DNA of 5,698 nucleotides. It comes from an uncultured Oscillibacter sp. (lineage in GTDB: Bacteria > Bacillota > Clostridia > Oscillospirales > Oscillospiraceae). A model generated the notes under the pieces. The model was not told the origin of the DNA and did not search any database. It saw only the letters and a program-made list of their open reading frames with translations. Location of the stretch: the NCBI GenBank assembly GCA_910588005.1, contig CAJUQM010000089.1, positions 1 to 5,698 on the forward strand, given 5' to 3'. The position numbers and the translations under genes are program-made. Shown here piece after piece: positions 1 to 5,084 of the stretch; position 1 is the stretch's first letter, and every line of letters begins with the position of its first letter.

Positions 1-808
1 CGGAGGCCACGATAAACCCGACAATGCCGCTGATGGCCCCGGAGAGGAACATGGTGCGCATCATCACCCGGCCCACGTTCATACCGGCGTACCGGGCGGT
101 GTTGACGCTGTCACCGATGACGGCAATCTCGTAGCCGTGCTTGGTGTGGTTCATATAGACGTGCATAAACACCACCAGCACCAGCACGATGATCCAGCCG
201 CAGTGGACTCCCAGAACCCGGGGCAGGCAGGCCGCGGAGTCGAACTGGGGAATAATCTGGGAACCCTTGCGGCCCTCCCAGGGGCCGCCCTGGAGCCAGC
301 GGACCACGCCGATGATGATGTAGTTCATCATCAGGGTGAACAGCGTCTCGTTGGTGTTCCACCGGGCTTTGAAGAAGGCGGGGATCAGGGCCCACACGCC
401 GCCGGCAATGGCGCCGGCCACGCCCATGACCACCAGCAGAACTGGAGAGGGCAGACGGCCCGCCCAGAAGAGGGCAAAGTAGCTGGCGGCTACGGCTCCG
501 GCGGTGATCTGCCCCTCGGCGCCGATGTTCCAAAAACGCATCTTAAAGCAGGGGGCGATGGCCAGGGCGCACCCCAGCAGGGGCACGGCGATTTTTACCG
601 TCTGCCGGATGGCGCTCTTCTTGCCCAGGGCGCCGGAGACGATGGTTCCGTATGCGGCAAAGGGATTGGCCCCTACCAGCCCCATGACCAAAGCGCCCAG
701 CAGCAGGGCGAAAACAATGGCACCGGCCCGAATGCACCAGATCTTCCAGCTCTCCAGCCCCTCCCGCTTGGCCAGGCGGATCAGAGGCGCCTTTTTCTCT
801 TGCTTCAT
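1..808 (-). CDS. BMP-type ABC transporter permease (first permease, 3' end cut by window)
   Basis: This is an integral membrane subunit of a nucleoside/purine-like importer (BPD_transp_2 family, relatives of Bacillus NupP/YufP). My own translation from the ATG at 808 gives 269 open codons to the left edge; family members are usually about 350-370 residues, so roughly the last quarter is missing. Seen: a basic cytoplasmic N-terminus (about 1-25), hydrophobic segments near 27-46, 72-87, 101-116, 121-143, 155-170 and 203-217, the family hallmark FWNIGAEGQ at 92-100, NTNETLFTLMMNYI at 151-164, and GDSVNTARYAGMNVGR at 232-247. The start is secure: AAAGGAGG at 816-823 lies 7 nt upstream, and the ATG shares one base with the TAA stop of the ATPase gene (TAATG), implying translational coupling. 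It should form a heterodimer with a second permease beyond the edge. Substrate is not readable from sequence. Confidence 0.93.
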   Translation of the reverse strand, partial: MKQEKKAPLIRLAKREGLESWKIWCIRAGAIVFALLLGALVMGLVGANPFAAYGTIVSGALGKKSAIRQTVKIAVPLLGCALAIAPCFKMRFWNIGAEGQITAGAVAASYFALFWAGRLPSPVLLVVMGVAGAIAGGVWALIPAFFKARWNTNETLFTLMMNYIIIGVVRWLQGGPWEGRKGSQIIPQFDSAACLPRVLGVHCGWIIVLVLVVFMHVYMNHTKHGYEIAVIGDSVNTARYAGMNVGRVMMRTMFLSGAISGIVGFIVAS

Positions 809-2343
809 TATGCCCCCTCCTTTCCGCCAAGGCGGGTCATGAGCAGCCCGATCTGTTCCTTGGTGGCGGTACGGGCGTCCACCACGCCGCTGACCTGCCC
901 GCCGCACAGGACCAAAATCCGGTCGCAAAGCTCCAGCAGCACGTCCAGATCTTCGCCCACGTAGATGACAGCCACGCCTTTCATTTTCTGTTCCGTCAAA
1001 AGGTTATAGATGGTGTAGGAGGTATTGATATCCAGTCCCCGCACCGCGTAGGCGGTCATGAGAACGGAGGGGGCGCTGGCGATCTCCCGGCCCACCAGCA
1101 CCTTTTGCACATTGCCGCCGGACATGCGGCGAACGGGGAACTCGGTGTCCGGAGTTACCACCTCCAGCTCCTTCCAAATCCGCATGGCCAGGGCATTGGG
1201 GTCCTTGCGGTCAAGAAAGGCGCCTCTGCCCTTTTTCCAGGAGCGGAGCATCATGTTCCCCGTCATGCCCATGGAACCAACCAGCCCCATGCCCAGCCGG
1301 TCCTCCGGCACAAAGGCCATGGCCACACCGGCTTTTTTGATCTGCATGGGGGTTTTGCCGATCAGGTTGGAGGCAGGCTGTCCCTCCGGCGTATAGGTAA
1401 TTTCTCCCCCGGCCACGGGGTAGAGTCCCGAAATGGCCTCCAGCAGTTCTCTCTGCCCGGAACCGGCGATGCCGGCAATGCCCAAGATCTCGCCGCCCAT
1501 GGCGGTGAAGGAGACGCCGTTCAGCCGTTTTACGCCCTCGCCGTCCAGACAGGTGAGGTTCTTGACCTCCAGCCGGGGAACGGGAGCCGCATACCGGGGC
1601 CGACCGATGTTCAGCGTGACGGCGTGGCCCACCATCATGTCGGTGAGGGCCTGGGGGTTCGTCTCGCTGGTTTGAACCGTACCGATGTACTTGCCCTTTC
1701 GGAGCACCGCCACCTTGTCGGAGAGGGCCATGACCTCATGGAGCTTATGGGTGATGATGACGATGGCCTTGCCGTCGGCCCGCATGGCCCGCAGCACGTC
1801 AAAGAGCCTGTCCGTCTCCTGGGGGGTGAGGACGGCGGTGGGTTCGTCCAAGATGAGAATCTCCGCCCCACGGTAGAGGACTTTGACGATCTCCACCGTC
1901 TGCTTTTGAGACACGGACATGTCGTAGATCTTCTGGGCGGGGTCGATGTCGAAGCCGTACTTGCCGCAAATGGAGCGGACCTTCTTTTCCGCGGCCCGGA
2001 TATCCAACTTGCCGCCCTCCTCCAGGCCCAGGACGATGTTCTCCGTGGCGGTGAACACGTCCACCAGCTTGTAGTGCTGGTGGATCATGCCAATGCCGTT
2101 TGCAAAGGCGTCTCTGGGGGAGCGGATGGAGACGGGCCGGCCGTTTACGTAGATCTGCCCCTCGTCTGGAAAATAGATGCCGGAGAGCATATTCATCAGT
2201 GTGGTTTTGCCGCTGCCGTTTTCCCCCAGCAGGGACAAGATTTCTCCCCGGTTCAATTGCAGGTCGATACCGTCGTTGGCCACCACCTCGCCGAAGCGCT
2301 TGGTGATGCCTTTGAGTTCAATGGCGCAAACAGTTTTTTCCAA
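808..2343 (-). CDS. Tandem-domain ABC transporter ATP-binding protein of a BMP-type importer
   Basis: This 511-residue cytoplasmic ATPase powers the importer and has two ABC domains, like NupO/YufO and RbsA. Domain 1 (about 7-245): Walker A GENGSGKT at 40-47, Q-loop region IHQHYKL at 87-93, degenerate signature MSVSQKQ at 142-148, Walker B ILILDEPTA at 162-170, switch histidine in ITHK at 197-200. Domain 2 (about 256-505): Walker A replaced by GIAGSGQRE at 291-299 (no GKT), intact signature MSGGNVQK at 407-414, Walker B region degenerate (LMTAYAVRGLD at 428-438). Loss of the second Walker A is usual in this family. The start is TTG at 2341-2343: conserved sequence begins by codon 8, an in-frame TAG lies 18 nt upstream, no ATG or GTG lies between, and AAAGGGTGA (2351-2359) precedes it by 7 nt. 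It follows the binding-protein gene after a 129-nt spacer with a terminator-like hairpin and overlaps the permease start by one base. Confidence 0.95.
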   Translation of the reverse strand: MEKTVCAIELKGITKRFGEVVANDGIDLQLNRGEILSLLGENGSGKTTLMNMLSGIYFPDEGQIYVNGRPVSIRSPRDAFANGIGMIHQHYKLVDVFTATENIVLGLEEGGKLDIRAAEKKVRSICGKYGFDIDPAQKIYDMSVSQKQTVEIVKVLYRGAEILILDEPTAVLTPQETDRLFDVLRAMRADGKAIVIITHKLHEVMALSDKVAVLRKGKYIGTVQTSETNPQALTDMMVGHAVTLNIGRPRYAAPVPRLEVKNLTCLDGEGVKRLNGVSFTAMGGEILGIAGIAGSGQRELLEAISGLYPVAGGEITYTPEGQPASNLIGKTPMQIKKAGVAMAFVPEDRLGMGLVGSMGMTGNMMLRSWKKGRGAFLDRKDPNALAMRIWKELEVVTPDTEFPVRRMSGGNVQKVLVGREIASAPSVLMTAYAVRGLDINTSYTIYNLLTEQKMKGVAVIYVGEDLDVLLELCDRILVLCGGQVSGVVDARTATKEQIGLLMTRLGGKEGA

Positions 2344-2350
2344 TAGTTGC

Positions 2351-2359
2351 TCACCCTTT
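2351..2359 (-). promoter_or_regulatory. Ribosome binding site deciding the TTG start of the ATPase
   Basis: Minus-strand AAAGGGTGA resembles the anti-Shine-Dalgarno complement AAGGAGGTGA with bases missing. It sits 7 nt before TTG (2343-2341), which supports that rare start codon. Confidence 0.65.
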
Positions 2360-2368
2360 CTAAGAGGT

Positions 2369-2393
2369 CCCGGCGGGGAAACGCGCTGCCGGG
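2369..2393 (-). repeat. Small GC inverted repeat just ahead of the ATPase gene
   Basis: CCCGGC (2369-2374) and GCCGGG (2388-2393) can pair around a 13-nt loop, 26 nt upstream of the TTG start. It has no T-tract, so it is not a terminator. It could block decay coming from the 3' end of the upstream message or mark the 5' end of a processed ATPase-permease mRNA; both are guesses. Otherwise the stretch 2344-2426 shows no recognisable promoter. Confidence 0.35.
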
Positions 2394-2426
2394 CGGAGTC
2401 CGGATGGGGCGGGAGCGGGGGTGCTT

Positions 2427-2456
2427 AAAAGAACAGGGGGCCGCGGAGGCCCCCTG
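2427..2456 (-). terminator. Intrinsic terminator/attenuator between binding-protein and ATPase genes
   Basis: On the minus strand CAGGGGGCC (2456-2448) pairs perfectly with GGCCCCCTG (2442-2434) around a 5-nt loop, followed at once by TTCTTTT (2433-2427). It starts 16 nt after the binding-protein stop codon. The short interrupted T-tract suggests partial termination. This would give more binding protein than ATPase and permease, a common arrangement in binding-protein-dependent operons. Confidence 0.8.
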
Positions 2457-2472
2457 CTTACTTGTTGGGAAA

Positions 2473-3753
2473 TCAGCCGAATTCTTCGTTCAACCGCTGG
2501 ATCCCGTCGATAGGCAGGTTGAAATACGGAGCGGACTGGAAGTGGGACTCGTGGAACGCACCGTCAAACACGGCCTCCTCGGAGTCGGGGGCGAAGTCGC
2601 CGTCGGTGTCCAGGGCGAAGGCGGTTTCCAGTTTCGCACCCCCGATGGTGAAAGTGCTGGTGTCGAACACCTGCAGCTCGCCGGAGCGGAGCTTGGCCTC
2701 TACCTCCGCCAGCTTCTCGGCGGTGCCGGGGGCGGCGATGGCTTCATTCAGATCCGTCATGACTACGGCGTCCATGTCCATGCCGTGGCACCAGTCCTGG
2801 TCGAAGCTCTCTCCGTTGGCCACGGATTCAATGGCGTACTCGAAGTAGGGGGCCCAGTTGATCCGGGTGCCGATGAGGGAGGCCTCGGGGGCAACGGAGA
2901 TCATGTCGTTGTTGTAGCCGGTGTGATACACGCCCTTGCTCTGGGCAGTGGTGGCCGGGGTGGTGTTGTCGGAGTGCTGGGAGATCATGACGCAGCCCAT
3001 GTCGGCAAGAGCCGAGGCGGCGTTGGCCTCTTCCGTGGCGTCAGACCAGGAACCCACGAACTGGACCTTCATGGTGACGCTGGGGCAGACGCTCCGGGCA
3101 CCCAGGAAGTAGCTGGTGAAGCCGGAGACGACCTCGGCGAAGGAGAAGGCGCCAACGTACCCGATGACGGCCTGGTCGGCGGTGATCTCACCCTCGTCAA
3201 TCATCTGCTGGAGCTTCATGCCGGCCACCACGCCGGCAAGGTAACGTCCCTCGTAGATGTTGGCGAAGGCGTTGTGGGTGTTGTCCAGGTTATCGCCCCA
3301 GGAGGCCTGGTTGGTGCAGGCGATGAACTCGATCTCGGGATAGTCAGGAGCCACCTTCAGCATGAAGGGTTCGAAGCCGAAGGAGTTGTTGATGATGAGG
3401 TCGCAGCCGTCGTCGGCCAGCTCGATGTTGGCGTCCTCACAGCCGGAGTTCTCGGCGATGTTCCACTTGACCACCCAGTCCACGGTGATGCCCTTGGCGG
3501 CCAGGGCCTCAGTGGCGGCCTCCTTGCCGCGGATGAAGTTGTAGGTGTAGCCCTGGTCGTTTTCGTCGCCGATGCAGATCAGGCCCACCTTCACGGTCTT
3601 GGTCTCGGGAGCGTCTCCGCCGTTCTGGTCTCCGGCGGGCTGAGAGTTGTTGCTGTCAGCGGGCGGGGCGGCGTTGCCTCCGCTGCCGCTTCCGCAGGCA
3701 GCCAGGCTTAAAACCATCACCAGTGACAGCAGTAGTGCAAGAAACTTCTTCAT
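2473..3753 (-). CDS. BMP/PnrA-family solute-binding lipoprotein of the ABC importer
   Basis: This 426-residue extracytoplasmic receptor captures substrate and hands it to the permeases. Seen: a lipoprotein signal peptide (MKKF, hydrophobic 4-19) with lipobox LAAC at 17-20 (lipidated Cys20), then a low-complexity linker rich in G, S, N, P and D (21-50). The Bmp domain spans about 54 to 420, with VGLICIGDENDQGYTYN at 56-72, EGRYLAGVVAG at 168-178, IGYVGAF at 197-203, FVGSWSDATEE at 232-242 and ISQHSDNTTP at 257-266, all typical of the family. The start is the ATG at 3753, not an upstream in-frame ATG at 3816: AAGGAGG (3763-3769) lies 9 nt before it and the signal peptide begins exactly there. 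Odd points: seven cysteines beyond Cys20 and an acidic DTDGDFAPDSEE loop at 382-393. Its promoter is directly upstream. Known relatives bind purine nucleosides, and others bind different ligands; the neighbouring ygeW-arcC pair favours a purine or ureide ligand, by inference. Confidence 0.95.
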   Translation of the reverse strand: MKKFLALLLSLVMVLSLAACGSGSGGNAAPPADSNNSQPAGDQNGGDAPETKTVKVGLICIGDENDQGYTYNFIRGKEAATEALAAKGITVDWVVKWNIAENSGCEDANIELADDGCDLIINNSFGFEPFMLKVAPDYPEIEFIACTNQASWGDNLDNTHNAFANIYEGRYLAGVVAGMKLQQMIDEGEITADQAVIGYVGAFSFAEVVSGFTSYFLGARSVCPSVTMKVQFVGSWSDATEEANAASALADMGCVMISQHSDNTTPATTAQSKGVYHTGYNNDMISVAPEASLIGTRINWAPYFEYAIESVANGESFDQDWCHGMDMDAVVMTDLNEAIAAPGTAEKLAEVEAKLRSGELQVFDTSTFTIGGAKLETAFALDTDGDFAPDSEEAVFDGAFHESHFQSAPYFNLPIDGIQRLNEEFG

Positions 3754-3762
3754 TCTGGTTTT

Positions 3763-3770
3763 CCTCCTTA
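3763..3770 (-). promoter_or_regulatory. Strong ribosome binding site of the binding-protein gene
   Basis: Minus-strand TAAGGAGG lies 9 nt before the ATG at 3753. It fixes that start over the longer reading that would begin at 3816 and add 21 residues ahead of a perfect signal peptide. Confidence 0.9.
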
Positions 3771-3792
3771 AAACAAATGTGGAAAGGAACCG

Positions 3793-3814
3793 GACGGGGT
3801 GGGAATACCTCGTC
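3793..3814 (-). other. Possible 5'-end mRNA hairpin of the binding-protein transcript
   Basis: GACG and GGT on the minus strand (3814-3811, 3809-3807) can pair with ACC and CGTC (3800-3798, 3796-3793), with one A/C mismatch and a 6-nt loop. It would lie at the very start of the predicted transcript (start near 3815), where a hairpin can slow 5'-dependent decay. It is short and could be chance. Confidence 0.3.
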
Positions 3815-3821
3815 ATTTATT

Positions 3822-3850
3822 ATCATACAAGAAAATACTGGAAAGTTCAA
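3822..3850 (-). promoter_or_regulatory. Sigma-A-like promoter of the transporter operon
   Basis: Minus strand: -35 TTGAAC (3850-3845; 4 of 6 to TTGACA), a 17-nt spacer, then -10 TATGAT (3827-3822; 5 of 6 to TATAAT). Upstream, 3851-3892 is A/T-rich with A and T runs that could act as an UP element. Predicted transcription start is near 3815, giving a leader of about 62 nt. It lies after the arcC terminator, so the transporter is its own unit. Confidence 0.75.
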
Positions 3851-3902
3851 TGAAATTTTTGCCGTTTTAGGGAAAAATACGACGTAAATTTAACGATCAT
3901 CC

Positions 3903-3926
3903 TGTCGACCTTTTGCGGTTTCGACA
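3903..3926. repeat. Inverted repeat upstream of the transporter promoter, possible operator
   Basis: TGTCGA (3903-3908) and TCGACA (3921-3926) form a perfect 6-bp inverted repeat with a 12-nt interior. It is 52 bases upstream of the -35 box and 6 bases from the arcC terminator stem. Spacing and position would suit an activator site, but the arms are short and no named regulator box is recognised. Confidence 0.3.
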
Positions 3927-3932
3927 AAATGG

Positions 3933-3981
3933 AAAAGAAGCGGCGGAGGCGCAAATTTCTCGCGCCTCCGCCGCTTCTTTT
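3933..3981 (-). terminator. Intrinsic terminator after arcC
   Basis: Arms 3933-3952 and 3962-3981 are perfectly complementary over 20 bp (GC-rich core GCGGCGGAGGCGC, A/T ends) around a 9-nt loop. On the minus strand the stem ends in TTCTTTT and is followed by CCATTTTG. It begins 17 nt after the arcC stop codon. The opposite arm also ends in a T run, so it could stop transcription in both directions, although no plus-strand gene is visible. Confidence 0.93.
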
Positions 3982-3998
3982 CTGTGCGGCTGGAGATC

Positions 3999-4940
3999 TT
4001 ACAGGGTGATAGAGGTTCCGGTCTCTCCGGCGATGCCGGCCTTGGCCTTCTCCAGCAGGGTGATGAGGGCCGTGCGGCCGGGCTTGGACTCGGCGAATTT
4101 CACCGCCGCCTCCACCTTGGGCAGCATGCTGCCGGGGGCGAACTGGCCCTCTGCGGCGTACTGCCGGGCCTCCTCCGGCGTCAGGCGGTCCAGCCACTTC
4201 TGGTCCGGTTTTCCGAAGTTGACGGCCACCTTTTCCACGGCGGTGAGGATAATCAGCACATCGGCGTTCAGCTCCTCCGCCAGCACCTCGCTGGCAAAGT
4301 CCTTGTCGATCACCGCCGCCGCGCCCTTGAGATGGTTCCCCTCGGTCTTGAAGACGGGGATGCCGCCTCCTCCGCAGGCCACCACGATGTGGTCGCTCTC
4401 CACCAAAGCCCGGATGGTGTCCAGCTCGATGACGGACACGGGCTTGGGGGAGGCCACCACCCGGCGCCAGCCCCGGCCGGCGTCCTCCATCACCTCATAG
4501 CCCCGTTCGGCTACCATGCGCTTGGCCTCTTCCTCGGTCATAAACGCGCCGATGGGTTTGGTGGGATTTTGGAATGCGGGGTCCCGGGGATCTACCTCCA
4601 CCTGGGTGAGCACAGTGGCCACGCCCTTTTGGATGTTCCGGTCCAGCAGCTCCTCCCGCAGGGCGTTCTGGAGGTCGTAGCCGATGTAGCCCTGGCTCAT
4701 GGCCACGCAGACGGAGAGGGGACAGGGAATGTACTTTTCCGGATTGGAGCGGGTGAGTTCGGCCATGGCCTTTTGAATCATGCCCACCTGGGGGCCGTTG
4801 CCGTGGGCCACGACCACCTCGTTGCCGCCCTCAATCAGGTCGGCGATGGCCCGGGCGGTCTGCTTTACCGCGGCCATCTGCTCCGGCAGGTTATTGCCCA
4901 GGGCGTTGCCGCCAAGAGCCACTACGATACGTTTACCCAT
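3999..4940 (-). CDS. arcC: Carbamate kinase
   Basis: This cytoplasmic enzyme (EC 2.7.2.2, amino acid kinase fold) transfers phosphate from carbamoyl phosphate to ADP, yielding ATP and carbamate, which decays to ammonia and CO2. The 313-residue length is normal for the family. Seen: VALGGNAL at 7-14, HGNGPQVG at 46-53, MSQGYIGYDLQ at 81-91, NPTKPIGAF at 125-133, RRVVASPKP at 159-167, VACGGGGIPV at 187-196, VIDKDF at 210-215 and GSMLPKVEAA at 270-279. K128, K213 and K275 lie where the substrate- and nucleotide-binding lysines of characterised carbamate kinases lie. No key residue is missing. The ATG at 4940 is preceded at 9 nt by AAGAGG (4950-4955). It follows the ygeW-like gene on the same strand and a strong terminator ends the unit. 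That pairing points to purine/ureide breakdown rather than the arginine deiminase route, because no arcA is seen and the carbamoyltransferase is not ArcB-like. Confidence 0.97.
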   Translation of the reverse strand: MGKRIVVALGGNALGNNLPEQMAAVKQTARAIADLIEGGNEVVVAHGNGPQVGMIQKAMAELTRSNPEKYIPCPLSVCVAMSQGYIGYDLQNALREELLDRNIQKGVATVLTQVEVDPRDPAFQNPTKPIGAFMTEEEAKRMVAERGYEVMEDAGRGWRRVVASPKPVSVIELDTIRALVESDHIVVACGGGGIPVFKTEGNHLKGAAAVIDKDFASEVLAEELNADVLIILTAVEKVAVNFGKPDQKWLDRLTPEEARQYAAEGQFAPGSMLPKVEAAVKFAESKPGRTALITLLEKAKAGIAGETGTSITL

Positions 4941-5024
4941 GATATGAAACCTCTTTTTATTTTCGTTGTGATGACAGGGCCGCAGAAGCGGGCCGCCGGC
5001 CGTTGAATCGGCTTACAGACAGGC

Positions 5025-5067
5025 GGACGGGCCGCCGTAGGGGGCGCGCCCCCTGGGCCGCCCGTCC
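5025..5067 (-). repeat. Large GC-rich hairpin with a 16-bp palindrome between ygeW and arcC
   Basis: Outer arms GGACGGGC (5025-5032) and GCCCGTCC (5060-5067) are exact complements. Nested inside is the perfect palindrome AGGGGGCGCGCCCCCT (5039-5054). No T-tract follows on the minus strand, so it does not look like a standard intrinsic terminator. It fills much of the 144-nt spacer. It might be an RNA processing or stability element that tunes arcC against ygeW, or a dispersed repeat copy. The rest of the spacer shows only the arcC ribosome binding site and no clear promoter. Confidence 0.6.
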
Positions 5068-5084
5068 CCGGTGGAAATAATTTC

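Noticed and set aside
111..830. Two minus-strand frames (111-533 and 543-830) as separate small genes
   Set aside because: They are off-frame readings of the permease gene, rich in R, G and H. The true permease frame is open from 808 to the left edge with family motifs.
137..964. Plus-strand open frame across the permease and the end of the ATPase
   Set aside because: It crosses the junction of two real minus-strand genes and is rich in G, H and Q with no membrane or domain signal.
1105..2346. Plus-strand open frame (413 codons) opposite the ATPase gene
   Set aside because: The minus strand carries unmistakable ABC motifs; the plus frame has low-complexity composition and no plausible ribosome binding site or family motif.
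2347..3711. Long open frame on the plus strand (454 codons) opposite the binding-protein gene
   Set aside because: Its translation is repetitive G/V/H/D-rich sequence without family resemblance. It is the antisense shadow of a well-supported gene, caused by G/C-biased third codon positions.
3754..3816. Longer start (ATG at 3816) for the binding protein
   Set aside because: It would place 21 polar residues before a perfect signal peptide, begins at about the predicted transcription start, and lacks the AAGGAGG that precedes the ATG at 3753.
3885..3892. TAAATTTA palindrome as an operator
   Set aside because: An 8-bp A/T palindrome in an A/T-rich promoter upstream region is likely by chance, and its flanks do not extend the symmetry.
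3984..5006. Plus-strand open frame (340 codons) opposite arcC
   Set aside because: Antisense shadow of a full-length carbamate kinase; it also runs through the arcC stop region and spacer without any recognisable domain.
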